Origin: BD2-11 sp965115885 | Lineage (GTDB): Bacteria; Gemmatimonadota; Gemmatimonadetes; Longimicrobiales; Gaopeijiaceae | DNA length: 64,000 nt | Direction: 5' to 3' | Assembly: GCA_965115885.1 (NCBI GenBank) | Contig: OZ220479.1 | Coordinates: 62,001 to 126,000 of the forward strand | Part shown: positions 9,795 to 20,232 of the stretch, piece after piece | Numbering within the stretch: position 1 is the stretch's first letter | Layout of the letters: each line of letters starts with the position of its first letter | Notes under the pieces: generated by a model | What the model was told of the DNA's origin: nothing | The model's database searches: none | The model's input: the letters and a program-made list of their open reading frames with translations, nothing else | Position numbers and translations under genes: made by a program

Positions 9795-10621
9795 CGACGC
9801 GGGCGGGGGCGGCGGCCGTCGCCGCGGCGACGGCGCTGGTCGTCGGCCTCTCCGCGCCGGGCCCGGACGGGCGGACGGGCGACGCGCATGCGCCGCGGGC
9901 GACGGCTCCCGTCCAGGAGGCGAACGTCCCCTACGACGGCCGCTTCACCTTCGTGCGCATCCGCACCGACGTCTCCGGCGACGGCGGCGCGCACGGCTTC
10001 TTCGGCCGGGGTCGTCGGGGCTGGGGCCAGCCGCCCTGGGCGCACGACTATCCCCGGGCCGAGCGCAATCTGGCCAGGATCCTGACCTCGACCACCCTCG
10101 TCGACGCCTACCCGGGGGGCAGCAACGTTCTCACCTTCGACGACCCGGAGCTCCGCAGCTACCCGCTGGCCTACGTCTCCGAGCCCGGCTTCTGGGCGAT
10201 GGACGAGGCCGAGGAAGAGGGGCTCAGGAACTACCTGCTCAAGGGCGGCTTCGTGATCTTCGACGACTTCGGCGGTCCGCGCGACTGGGCCAATTTCGAG
10301 GCGCAGCTGACGCGGGCGCTGCCCGACCTCCGGCTGCGGAATCTCGCCGCGCTCGACCCGTTGCCGGTCATCTTCGACTCCTTCTTCGAGATCGCCGACC
10401 CGGAGTCGCTCACCCCTCCGTACAACTCCGGGGGGCGGCCCCAGTACTGGGGGGTCTTCGAGGACGACGACCCGGCGAAGCGACTGATGCTGATCGCCAA
10501 CTTCAACAACGACCACGGGGACTACTGGGAGTTCTCCGACTCCGGATGGCTCCCGATCGACCTGACCAACGAAGCGTACAAGTTCGGTGTCAACTACGTC
10601 GTCTACGCGATGACGCACTGA
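9791..10621 (+). CDS. DUF4159 domain protein (second copy), exported
   Basis: This 276-residue protein has an Ala-rich N-terminal signal segment and a DUF4159 domain starting near FTFVRIRTDVSGDGG. It keeps the family landmarks WAHDYPRAERN, GGFVIFDDFGG and the terminal KFGVNYVVYAMTH. It is clearly a paralogue of the protein at 2890-3822 but shorter, without the Pro-rich linker. The GTG start at 9791 overlaps the stop of the TPR-peptidase gene by four bases. The MoxR gene follows after 63 bases. Confidence 0.8.
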   Translation: MTTRAGAAAVAAATALVVGLSAPGPDGRTGDAHAPRATAPVQEANVPYDGRFTFVRIRTDVSGDGGAHGFFGRGRRGWGQPPWAHDYPRAERNLARILTSTTLVDAYPGGSNVLTFDDPELRSYPLAYVSEPGFWAMDEAEEEGLRNYLLKGGFVIFDDFGGPRDWANFEAQLTRALPDLRLRNLAALDPLPVIFDSFFEIADPESLTPPYNSGGRPQYWGVFEDDDPAKRLMLIANFNNDHGDYWEFSDSGWLPIDLTNEAYKFGVNYVVYAMTH

Positions 10622-10684
10622 CCTCGACCCGCCTCCCCCCACCCGCTTCCCCATCCCTGTCGGGGGGAGCTCCCGGAGAAGCCA

Positions 10685-11746
10685 GTGGCCTTCATCGACA
10701 AGCCCGCAGGGCGCGGCGTCGGCGCGCCCCCCGTCCTGGACGACGACGACGACGTGGCGCTGGCCGCGCGCATGACCGCCGGCCGCGACCAGATCCTCAG
10801 CGAACTGCGCAAGGTCATCGTCGGCCAGGACGAAGTCGTCGAGCAGATCCTGCTCACCCTGTTCGTCGGCGGCAACAGCCTGATCGTGGGGGTGCCGGGG
10901 CTGGCCAAGACCCTGTTGGTGCACACCGTCGCCCAGGTCCTGGACCTCGACTTCGCGCGCGTCCAGTTCACCCCCGACCTGATGCCCTCCGACATCACCG
11001 GCACCGACATCATCCAGGAGGACCCCGGGACCGGGAAGCGCGCCATGGTGTTCGCCCCCGGCCCGGTCTTCACCAACATCCTGCTCGCCGACGAGATCAA
11101 TCGGACGCCTCCCAAGACCCAGTCGGCGTTGCTGGAGGCGATGCAGGAGCACCGCGTCACCGTCCAGGGACGCACCTACGACCTGGAGCCGCCCTTCTTC
11201 GTCTTCGCCACCCAGAACCCCATCGAGCTGGAGGGGACCTACCCGCTTCCGGAGGCCCAGCTCGACCGCTTCATGTTCCACATCGTCATGGAACACCTCC
11301 CCGAGGAGGACGAACTGGAGGTGGTGCGCGAGACCACGTCGCTGCAGGACGTCGAGTTCTCGCACGCGGTCGCCGGCGAGGATCTGATCCGCTTCCAGCG
11401 ACTGGTGCGCAAAGTGCCCGTCTCCGACGCCGTGCTGCGCTACGCGGTGCGGTTGGGACGCGCCAGCCGTCCCGGCCCGAACGGGACCGGCCCGGAGGCG
11501 GTCGCCAAGTGGGTCTCCTTCGGCGCCAGCGTGCGGGGCGCGCAGAACCTCGTTCTGGCCGGAAAGGCGCGCGCGCTCGCCCGGGGCCGCTACCACGTGA
11601 GCTTCGACGACATCCGCGCCTTGGCGAAGCCGGTGCTCCGGCACCGCGTGCTCACCAACTTCCACGCGAAGTCGGAAGGGATCACCGCCGACCGGATCGT
11701 CGACGAACTCCTCGCCGAGCTCCCCACGCCCTCCTCCGGGATGTAG
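10685..11746 (+). CDS. MoxR family AAA+ ATPase
   Basis: The 353-residue protein has Walker A GVPGLAKT (about 69-76), Walker B LLADEINRTPPK near 133, and the sensor region FATQNPIELEGTYPLPEAQLDR, which is the MoxR signature. MoxR ATPases remodel or mature partner proteins, normally together with VWA-domain proteins encoded alongside. It starts at GTG 10685, eight bases after GGAG. The DUF58 gene begins one base after its stop, so the pair is coupled. It is the core energy-using component of this operon. Confidence 0.95.
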   Translation: MAFIDKPAGRGVGAPPVLDDDDDVALAARMTAGRDQILSELRKVIVGQDEVVEQILLTLFVGGNSLIVGVPGLAKTLLVHTVAQVLDLDFARVQFTPDLMPSDITGTDIIQEDPGTGKRAMVFAPGPVFTNILLADEINRTPPKTQSALLEAMQEHRVTVQGRTYDLEPPFFVFATQNPIELEGTYPLPEAQLDRFMFHIVMEHLPEEDELEVVRETTSLQDVEFSHAVAGEDLIRFQRLVRKVPVSDAVLRYAVRLGRASRPGPNGTGPEAVAKWVSFGASVRGAQNLVLAGKARALARGRYHVSFDDIRALAKPVLRHRVLTNFHAKSEGITADRIVDELLAELPTPSSGM

Positions 11747-11747
11747 C

Positions 11748-12668
11748 GTGGCGCGCACCGCCGCACGTCCGACCGATCCGGGGACCGGCTTCGTCGACCC
11801 CAAGGCGCTGGCCCGCATCCGCAACCTCGAGCTCTTGGCGCGCACCGTGGTGGACGGGTTCGTCAGCGGACTGCACCGAGCTCCCTTCCTGGGACTCTCG
11901 GTCGACTTCGCCGAACACCGGCAGTACATGCCCGGCGACGACATCCGCCGCATCGACTGGCGGCTGTACGCGCGCAGCGACCGTTTCCACCTGAAGCACT
12001 TCGAGGCGGACTCGAACGCCAACTTCATGGTCGTCCTGGACGTCTCCCGGTCCATGACCTTCCGCAGGGACGGCATCTCCAAGCTGGACTACGGGCGCTA
12101 TCTCGCGGCTTGCCTGTCGTACTTCTCCCGGCAGCAGCGGGACCGGGTGGGGCTCCTCACCATGGCCGACGAGATCGTGGACTACGTTCCGCCGGCGGCG
12201 GGCCACCTGGACGTCGTGCTGCACGCCATCGACCGGATCCGGCCCCGGGGCGCCGGCACCCTGGCCGAGCCGCTCCACCGGCTCGCCGGCCGCTTGGGAC
12301 GCAGGGGCATCGTGGCGGTGATCTCGGACTTCTACGAGGAACCCGACGCGGTCGTGGACGCGATCAAGGACCTGCGCTACGCCGGCCACGACGTCGTCGC
12401 GTTCCATCTTCTGGATCCCGCCGAACTCGACTTTCCCTTCGAGCGCCCGGCCAGCTTCCGGGATCTGGAGACCGGTGCGCGCCTTCCCGTGGTGCCCGGA
12501 CGGCTCCGCCGGGGGTACCGCGATCTGGTCCGCGCCCACACCGAGACGCTCTCGCGGCGGCTCGTCGAACACCGCATCGACTACGCCCTCTTCGACACCG
12601 CGAAGCCCCTGGACTACGCGCTCTTCGGCTACCTGTCCGCACGCCAGAGGCTCGCGCGCGTCCGATGA
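11748..12668 (+). CDS. DUF58 domain protein (MoxR partner)
   Basis: The 306-residue soluble protein contains the DUF58 signature YMPGDDIRRIDWRLYART-like block (YMPGDDIRRIDWRLYAR near residue 60), followed by a VWA-like core with MVVLDVSRSM near 95 that supplies the DxSxS metal-site motif. The family occurs next to MoxR almost invariantly and is thought to be its client or adaptor. The start is GTG 11748. Its TGA overlaps the ATG of the following BatA-like gene (ATGA). Confidence 0.92.
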   Translation: MARTAARPTDPGTGFVDPKALARIRNLELLARTVVDGFVSGLHRAPFLGLSVDFAEHRQYMPGDDIRRIDWRLYARSDRFHLKHFEADSNANFMVVLDVSRSMTFRRDGISKLDYGRYLAACLSYFSRQQRDRVGLLTMADEIVDYVPPAAGHLDVVLHAIDRIRPRGAGTLAEPLHRLAGRLGRRGIVAVISDFYEEPDAVVDAIKDLRYAGHDVVAFHLLDPAELDFPFERPASFRDLETGARLPVVPGRLRRGYRDLVRAHTETLSRRLVEHRIDYALFDTAKPLDYALFGYLSARQRLARVR

Positions 12669-14770
12669 CCGCCCTGGCCTTCCTCGCGCCTCTCTTCCTG
12701 CTGGGGTTCGCCTTCCTGGTCTGGCCGGTGCTCGTGCACCTGGTCCAGCGGGACCGCAAGGAGGTGATCGGTTTTCCCTCGCTGATGTTCCTGCGCCGCG
12801 TCCCCTACAGGTCGACGCGGCGCAGGAAGATCCGCCACTGGCCGTTGCTCCTGATGCGCGCCGCGGCGCTCGCGGCGCTCGTCCTCGCGTTCGCGCGCCC
12901 ATTCTTCGACCGCGAGGATCCCGCGCTGGCCGCCCGACCGGCGGCGCGCGAGGTCGTCGTCCTGGTGGACCGCTCCTACAGCATGGGCTACGGCGAGCGG
13001 TGGCCGGACGCGCTGGCCGCCGCGCGCGCGGCGGTCCGCCAGCTGGGCCCCGAGGACCGCGGCTCGCTGGTGTTCTTCTCGGCCAGCGCCACCCTGGCGG
13101 TCCGCTCCACGACCGATCGCGCGACGCTCCTCGCCGCCCTGGACGGGGTCCGACCCGGCGCCGGCGCCACCCGCTTCGGGCCCGCGCTCGACCTCGCGCG
13201 CACCGTTCTGGAGCGATCGAGCCTGCCGGGTCGGCACGCCGTGGTGGTCTCCGACTTCCAGCGCGCGGGATGGGACGGCGACGAAGGCGCGCGCCTGCCG
13301 CCCGGGACCACCGTGGACCCGGTGGCGGTGAGCGGACCCTACGCGGGCGACCTCGCGGTCGGCCAGCTTCTCTTCCAGCGCAGCACCCGCGACGGGCTGG
13401 AGCGGATCGAGGCCACGGCCCGGCTCCTCAACTCGGGCGAACGGGAGACCGGGGAGGTGGAGGTGGCGCTCGAGCTGGACGGCCGACCGATCGGATCGGC
13501 CACCGCATCGCTGGGGCCGAATTCCGCCACGCGGGTGACGTTGCCGCCCTTCACGCTGAGCGAGCCGTTCACGCGCGGATCGGTGCGTATCCCGGACGAC
13601 GCCCTGCCCGCCAACAACGTCGCCCACTTCGTGCTCTCTCCGGGCGATGGGTTCTCGGTTCTGATCGTCGAGGACGGCGGCGGCGACCCCAGCCTCTACC
13701 TGAGGCGGGCTCTGGCCGTCGGCACCGATCCCGCCTTCGAGGTCCGGGTCGTCTCCGCGGACGCGACGACCTCGGGCGACCTGACGGACCCGACGGTGGT
13801 GATCCTCAACGGATCGCGTCCGCCGCGGGGGGCGGCGGGCGCGCGCCTCGGCGACTTCGTCGCCGACGGCGGCGGCTTGGTGGTCCTTCTGGGCGAGCGG
13901 AGCGGCTGGCCCGCCGACGGCCCGGATCTGCTTCCGGGCGCGGTGGGCGGAGCGAGGGAACCGGAGTGGCGGGACGGCCGCGGGGGAACGCTCGGTCACG
14001 TCGACTACGCCCACCCCGTCTTCGCCCTGTTCTCCGCGCCCCGCAGCGGCGACCTCACCGGCGCCAGCTTCTTCCGCTACCGGAACGTGGAGATGCCGGG
14101 CGCGGAGGGCGTGCTGGCCCGTTTCGACAACGGCGCGGTGGCGCTGGCGGAACGGCGGGTGGGCGCGGGGCGGGTGCTGCTCTGGACGTCCATGCTCGAC
14201 AACCGATGGAACGACATGGTCCTGCACCCCGTCTTCCTGCCCTTCGTCCATCAGTTGGTCAAGCACGCCGGGAGCTTTCGCCCGCCCATTTCCTCCTACA
14301 CCGTGGACGACGTGCTGAACCTCTCGGAGGAGGGAGAGAGGCGGGAAGCCGACCGGTTGCTCGCCGGCCTCGCCCGGGCCGGCCGGGACGGATTGGTCGC
14401 GCTTTCTCCCTCCGGGCGCTCCATCGAGGTGAGCGCCGCGGCCCGCCCCGGCTTCCTGCCGCTCGCGGAGCAGGGCTTCTACGAGCTGCGCGACGCCGGC
14501 GGGGGCTCGGGGGCGCGACCCCCCGCGGTCGCCGTCAACGTCGTCGCCGGGGAGGCGGAGCTCGATCCGATGGACGCTCGGGAGTTCGCCGGGTCGGTCG
14601 CCAGCCCGGACGTCGGCGCGACCGGCGGCGTCGGAGCCGAGCCGGGTCCGGAGGACAGGGAACGGCGCCAGGGATTCTGGTGGTATCTTCTGGTGGCGGC
14701 CTTCCTCCTTCTGGCCTTGGAGACGACGGTCTCCAACTTCTTGTCACGAAAAGCCGCCGACCAGCCATAG
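12665..14770 (+). CDS. BatA-like membrane protein with VWA domain
   Basis: The 701-residue protein opens with two membrane helices (about 5-25 and 58-80) that match the aerotolerance-regulator N-terminal (BatA) domain, including VLVHLVQRDRKEVIGFPS. A VWA domain follows with VVLVDRSYSM near residue 97-106 (DxSxS complete). A later part resembles a glutamine-amidotransferase-like domain, and a final helix (WWYLLVAAFLLLALETTVS) anchors the C-terminus. The ATG at 12665 overlaps the DUF58 stop. It is probably the membrane platform on which the MoxR/DUF58 pair acts. Confidence 0.88.
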   Translation: MTALAFLAPLFLLGFAFLVWPVLVHLVQRDRKEVIGFPSLMFLRRVPYRSTRRRKIRHWPLLLMRAAALAALVLAFARPFFDREDPALAARPAAREVVVLVDRSYSMGYGERWPDALAAARAAVRQLGPEDRGSLVFFSASATLAVRSTTDRATLLAALDGVRPGAGATRFGPALDLARTVLERSSLPGRHAVVVSDFQRAGWDGDEGARLPPGTTVDPVAVSGPYAGDLAVGQLLFQRSTRDGLERIEATARLLNSGERETGEVEVALELDGRPIGSATASLGPNSATRVTLPPFTLSEPFTRGSVRIPDDALPANNVAHFVLSPGDGFSVLIVEDGGGDPSLYLRRALAVGTDPAFEVRVVSADATTSGDLTDPTVVILNGSRPPRGAAGARLGDFVADGGGLVVLLGERSGWPADGPDLLPGAVGGAREPEWRDGRGGTLGHVDYAHPVFALFSAPRSGDLTGASFFRYRNVEMPGAEGVLARFDNGAVALAERRVGAGRVLLWTSMLDNRWNDMVLHPVFLPFVHQLVKHAGSFRPPISSYTVDDVLNLSEEGERREADRLLAGLARAGRDGLVALSPSGRSIEVSAAARPGFLPLAEQGFYELRDAGGGSGARPPAVAVNVVAGEAELDPMDAREFAGSVASPDVGATGGVGAEPGPEDRERRQGFWWYLLVAAFLLLALETTVSNFLSRKAADQP

Positions 14771-14826
14771 GGAAGGACCGGGGGGGCGCCGTCCCCCGCA
14801 CGCGAGAGAGAAGGAGGAGCCCCGAG

Positions 14827-17800
14827 ATGTCCGCACGACCGAGTCAGCGCGCCCGACTGGAGTTGCTCGACGCCATCCGCCGCGTGCGCGGCCGCTGGCG
14901 CATGCGCATCGCGTTGCGCGGGCTGACGGTGGTGCTCGGGATCGGGTTGGCGGCGTTCCTGGCGTCCTCCTGGGGGATGGAGAGCAGCCGCTTCAGCGCC
15001 GGGGCGGTCACCGCCTTCCGCGTCGTCACCTGGATCGCGCTTCTGGGGGCGGGCGCGTGGTTCCTGGTGCGTCCGCTTCGGCGGCGGCCTTCCGACGCGC
15101 AGGTCGCGCTCTACCTGGAGGAGCGCGAGCCCTCTCTCGATGCCGCGGTGCTGAGCGCGATCGACGCGGGCGCCGATCCCAGAGCTTCGGGCCGGGCGCA
15201 CTCCCCCGCGCTGGTCGAACGGCTTCTGGAGTCGGCCCTCGCCAAGGCGCGCGCAGTGGAAGGCGGACACCGCATCGAACGTGCGGCGCTCTTGCGTTGG
15301 GCGGCCGCGGTCTCGGGGCTCGCGCTCGCCATCCTCGTCGTCTTCCTGACCGGCCCGGCCTTCCTGCGCCACGGGGCCGCGGTTCTGCTCTCGCCCACCG
15401 CCGACGCGGCGGAGGTCAATCCCTATTCCATCGAGGTGACCCCGGGCGACGTCGTCGTCACGCGCGGCTCCGATCTGCGCATCGCGGCGCGCAACCTGGG
15501 GTTCGACGCCGTGGAGGCGGAGCTCTTTCTGCGCACCGGAACGAACGGCGAATTCCGGCCCCTGTCCATGCTCGCGACGGGCGACGCCGGCGAGGAGGAG
15601 ACCGGCGCCTTCGAACTCGTGCTCTTCGGCATCGCCGACGCCACCGACTACTTCGTGCGCTCCTCGGGCGTGCAGTCGGAGATGCACCGCATCGACGTGG
15701 AGATCCTGCCGTACGTGGATCGGCTCGAGCTGGTGTACGAGTTTCCGGCCTACACCGGGTTGCCGGACCGGACCGTGGAGGAAGGCGGCGACGTCGCCGT
15801 GTTGCGCGGCACCCGCGTCCACCTGCGCGCCTTCCCCACGATCCCCAGCCCGCGCGCCGAGCTGTGGCGCGACGACGCGCCGGCGGACGAATTGACGCAG
15901 GCGGAGGACGGTTCCTTCGTCGGTTCCTTCTCGGTGGAAGCGAACGGTTTCTACCGCATCGAGATGGAAAGCGCGCGCGCCGGGCTGGTGTCCGCCTCGC
16001 CCCAGTACGCCATCGACGTGCTGGAAGACCAGCCTCCGGCGCTTTCCTTCGTCCGCCCGGGCCGGGACGAGAGCGCCAACGCGCTGGAGGAGTTCTTCGT
16101 CGAGACGCGCGCGAACGACGACTACGGCGTCCGGGAGATCGAGCTGGTCTTCTCGGTCAACGGCGGCGAGGAACAGGCCGTCGAGCTGTTCGGGTCGGGG
16201 GCCGCGCCGCTCGGCGAGGTGCGCGCCGGGTACACGTTTTTCCTGGAGGAATACGGGCTGGTCCCCGGCGATGTCGTCTCCTACTACGCCAAGGCGCGCG
16301 ACAACGCCGGCGCGGGCGGCCAGGAGGCCGTCAGCGACATCTACTTCCTCCGGATCCGCCGCTTCGAGACCGACTTCCGCCAGGCGGAGCAGCAGCCGGG
16401 CGGCGGCGGTGGCGGCGCCGGGATGGGCGGCGAACAGGAGCTCTCCGAACGGCAACGCGAGGTCATCTCGGCCACCTTCAATCTGAACCGGGACCGGGAG
16501 CGCTATTCGACGGAGGGCTTCCGCGAGGGCTTGGTCGTGGTGCGGCTTTCGCAGGAGCGGCTCCGCGACCAGGTCGCGACCTTGGCGGCCCGCCTCGACA
16601 ACCGGGGCGTGGCGCGCGATCCCGAATTCGAACGGATCGCCCAGCTGTTGCCGCAGGCGATGGAGAGGATGGCGGCCGCCATGGAGCGGCTGGACGCCGC
16701 CGACCCGGCCGGCGCGCTGGCCGAGGAGCAGCGGGCGCTCCAGCATCTGCTGCGCGCGGAGGCGCTCTACGACGAGGTGCAGGTGGCCCAGCGGCAAGGC
16801 GGCGGCGGGGGCGGAGGCGGGGGGGGCGGACCCAGCGCGGAGGATCTCGCGGATCTTTTCGAGCTGGAGCTGGACAAGCTCAAGAACCAGTACGAGAGCG
16901 TCCAGCGCGGCGAACGTCAGCAGGCGGACGAGCGGATCGACGAGACGCTCGAGCGCCTGCGCGAGCTGGCCCGGCGCCAGGAGCAGGAGGCCGAGCGCCG
17001 ACAGCGGCTCGCCAACCGCGCGCGGGGATCCGCCGGAGGCGGCTCGCAGAACCAGCGTTCGCTCGCCGACGAGGTGGAGGAGGAGGCGCGGCGGTTGGAG
17101 GAACTGTCGCGCACGCAGTCCAACCAGCGCCTGGCGGAGACCGCGCGCCAGCTGCGAAACGCCGCCAACGCGATGCGGGAAGCTGCGGCCGCGCGGGGAG
17201 GCGAGGCCGCCGCGGACGCGCGCTCCGCGCTGGACCGGCTGCGCGACGCGCGCCGGCTGCTGGAGCGCGATCGGTCCGGCCGCATCGACCGGGACGCGCA
17301 GGACGCGCTGCGGCGGAGCGAGGAGTTGATCGAGGAACAACTCGAGGTCGCCCAGGAATCGGTCGACATCTCCGGCGCCGACAGGGTCGCCGCCGAGCGC
17401 ATGCGTCGGCTCATCGAGCGCAAGAACGAGATGTCCCGGGAAGTGGCCGACCTGGAGCGGCAGATCGATCGGATGTCGGCCGACGCCGGCGCCGAACGGC
17501 GCTCGGCGGCCGAGTCGTTGGACGACGCCCTCGGCACCATCCGCGACAACAAGATCCGGGAGCGGATTCAGTACTCGCGCGGGTTGCCGGGCGCGCGCAG
17601 CCCCGACTTCACGCGCGACTTCGAACAGCAGACCACCCAGCACCTGATGGAGCTGAGGGACCAGTTGCGACAGGCGTCGGAGGCGATCGGCGAGCCGGTG
17701 GACGACCGCACCGTCGAGTCGCTCGACCGCGCCCGGGACATGGTGCGCGCCATGGAGTCGCTCAATCGGCGGGTGCAGGCGCGCGCCGAGGAGAACGCCC

Positions 17801-18336
17801 GCGAAGGTCCGGGACGGCGGCCGGACGGGGAAGGGCAAGAGGGGCGGGATCGGGAGGGTCCGGGCGAAGGAGGAGCGCAGGGGCGGCCGGACGACCGGGC
17901 CGGCGGCGGTGCGGGGAGCGAGCCTCGGGATCGCTCCGGCGCCGGGTTCGGACCGGGCGGCAGCGGCCGAGCGCGCGGTCTCGCGCCCGAGGACGTCCGT
18001 CAGTTCCGGGGCGAGTACCGGGAGCGCGCCCGCGAGATGACCGATCTGCGCGACCGGCTCGCCGACGCCGGCGTCGGCGTCGAGGAGCTGGACGACGTGA
18101 TCCGCGCGATGCGGGTGCTGGACGACCGCCGCGTCTACGACGACGTGGAGGAGATCCTCAGGCTCCAGACCCTGATCCTGGAAGGGGTGAAGCGTTTCGA
18201 GTTCGGACTCCGCCGCGCCGCCGGAGAGAGCGACGCCGAGCGGTTGCTCCTGTCGGGCTCCGACGAGGTGCCGCAGGGCTTCCGTCAACTGATCGAAGAG
18301 TATTACCGTTCGCTCTCGCGCACTCCCGGAGGTTGA
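14827..18336 (+). CDS. DUF4175-type large membrane protein with long coiled coil
   Basis: The 1169-residue protein has three N-terminal membrane helices (about 28-47, 60-80, 158-180), then beta-rich extracytoplasmic domains, Gly-rich linkers (near 525 and 660), and a very charged Glu/Arg/Ala helical region from about 540 to 1010 predicted as coiled coil. This architecture fits DUF4175 proteins, which close many MoxR/BatA/DUF4159 operons. The ATG at 14827 has GGAGG upstream. Its molecular role is unknown; a periplasmic tether or scaffold is plausible. The low-complexity coiled coil explains several long spurious reading frames on the other strand. Confidence 0.8.
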   Translation: MSARPSQRARLELLDAIRRVRGRWRMRIALRGLTVVLGIGLAAFLASSWGMESSRFSAGAVTAFRVVTWIALLGAGAWFLVRPLRRRPSDAQVALYLEEREPSLDAAVLSAIDAGADPRASGRAHSPALVERLLESALAKARAVEGGHRIERAALLRWAAAVSGLALAILVVFLTGPAFLRHGAAVLLSPTADAAEVNPYSIEVTPGDVVVTRGSDLRIAARNLGFDAVEAELFLRTGTNGEFRPLSMLATGDAGEEETGAFELVLFGIADATDYFVRSSGVQSEMHRIDVEILPYVDRLELVYEFPAYTGLPDRTVEEGGDVAVLRGTRVHLRAFPTIPSPRAELWRDDAPADELTQAEDGSFVGSFSVEANGFYRIEMESARAGLVSASPQYAIDVLEDQPPALSFVRPGRDESANALEEFFVETRANDDYGVREIELVFSVNGGEEQAVELFGSGAAPLGEVRAGYTFFLEEYGLVPGDVVSYYAKARDNAGAGGQEAVSDIYFLRIRRFETDFRQAEQQPGGGGGGAGMGGEQELSERQREVISATFNLNRDRERYSTEGFREGLVVVRLSQERLRDQVATLAARLDNRGVARDPEFERIAQLLPQAMERMAAAMERLDAADPAGALAEEQRALQHLLRAEALYDEVQVAQRQGGGGGGGGGGGPSAEDLADLFELELDKLKNQYESVQRGERQQADERIDETLERLRELARRQEQEAERRQRLANRARGSAGGGSQNQRSLADEVEEEARRLEELSRTQSNQRLAETARQLRNAANAMREAAAARGGEAAADARSALDRLRDARRLLERDRSGRIDRDAQDALRRSEELIEEQLEVAQESVDISGADRVAAERMRRLIERKNEMSREVADLERQIDRMSADAGAERRSAAESLDDALGTIRDNKIRERIQYSRGLPGARSPDFTRDFEQQTTQHLMELRDQLRQASEAIGEPVDDRTVESLDRARDMVRAMESLNRRVQARAEENAREGPGRRPDGEGQEGRDREGPGEGGAQGRPDDRAGGGAGSEPRDRSGAGFGPGGSGRARGLAPEDVRQFRGEYRERAREMTDLRDRLADAGVGVEELDDVIRAMRVLDDRRVYDDVEEILRLQTLILEGVKRFEFGLRRAAGESDAERLLLSGSDEVPQGFRQLIEEYYRSLSRTPGG

Positions 18337-18415
18337 TCGGATCGGGCGACGCGGGAGACGGACCGCACCGGAGGGCGCGGTCCGCTCGGCAGGGCCAAAC
18401 GGAGAGGGTTGAACG

Positions 18416-19375
<960 letters not shown>

Positions 19376-19449
19376 ACGGTCGGACGGGGCGTCGAGCGGG
19401 CCGCCGTCCGCGCTGAGTCGGGCGGTCAGCGCCGGGCGGCGCGTTTCCG

Positions 19450-20037
19450 ATGCACCCCGGGACCCGCGTCCGGTCGCTCAGCGCGCTTCTTTGGGCCGTC
19501 TGTCTCGCGCCGACGCTCCCGCTTCTTCTCCGCTTCCGGGAGGACGCGCTCGGCGCCAACCCCATCGAAGAGTTCACCCACTGGAGCGGCGCCTCCACGC
19601 TCGTCCTGCTGCTTCTCACCTTGGCGGTGACGCCGTTGCGGCGTTGGGCGGGATGGAACTTGGTGCGCTACCGGCGACGGCTCGGGCTGGCCGCCTTCTT
19701 CTACGGTTCGATCCACTTCGCGGCCTACGTCGCCCTCGACCAGTTCTTCGCTTTCGCCTACGTGTTGGAAGACATCGCCGAGCGGCCGTACATCACCGCG
19801 GGGTTCGCCGCCTTCGCGCTGCTCGTCCCCCTCGCGGTCACGTCGACCCGGGGGTGGATCCGCCGTCTGGGCAGGCGCTGGCGGAGCCTGCACCGCATCG
19901 TGTACTTGGCCGCCGGTCTCGGGGTGCTCCACTACTTCTGGAAGGCGAAGGCGGACACCCTCTGGCCGACGGTGGCCGCGGCGGCGCTGGCGCTCCTGCT
20001 GGCGGCACGGCTCGGACCGAGGGCGCGCCGACGTTGA
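19450..20037 (+). CDS. msrQ: MsrQ haem-binding membrane subunit
   Basis: The 195-residue protein has about five to six membrane helices and resembles MsrQ/YedZ of the ferric-reductase-like family. Candidate haem-ligating histidines are seen in THWSG, YGSIHFAAY and VLHYFWK, with LHRIVYLA also typical. It passes electrons from the inner membrane to MsrP, encoded just upstream, so the two form a functional pair. The start is ATG 19450. Confidence 0.92.
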   Translation: MHPGTRVRSLSALLWAVCLAPTLPLLLRFREDALGANPIEEFTHWSGASTLVLLLLTLAVTPLRRWAGWNLVRYRRRLGLAAFFYGSIHFAAYVALDQFFAFAYVLEDIAERPYITAGFAAFALLVPLAVTSTRGWIRRLGRRWRSLHRIVYLAAGLGVLHYFWKAKADTLWPTVAAAALALLLAARLGPRARRR

Positions 20038-20195
20038 TCCCCGCGCGAACCGCGCGACTCCGGCGAGGAGGCGTCTCCGACGGGCCGCGCACTCCCGGCG
20101 ATCCGCATCCCGTGATCCAAGTCGACGGCAGCCCGGCGACGGTGGAGGCTCCGGCGGTTGCGGACGAGCGGTGAAGATCGTTCCGCTGAAAAACC

Positions 20196-20225
20196 TTGCT
20201 AATCGTGACATGTATGTCTTAGATT
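20196..20225 (+). promoter_or_regulatory. Candidate promoter for a leaderless transcript
   Basis: An AT-rich stretch in otherwise GC-rich DNA holds TTGCTA (20196-20201) and TAGATT (20220-20225), 18 bases apart. The -10-like box ends only seven bases before the ATG at 20233, so transcription would begin at or next to the start codon. No Shine-Dalgarno sequence precedes that ATG. CATGTATG occurs twice, at 20209-20216 and 20228-20235, and may be an operator. All of this is inference from sequence. Confidence 0.45.
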
Positions 20226-20232
20226 GCCATGT

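Noticed and set aside
16381..16440. GGC-rich tract as a DNA repeat
   Set aside because: It encodes a Gly-rich linker in the DUF4175 protein and needs no separate explanation.
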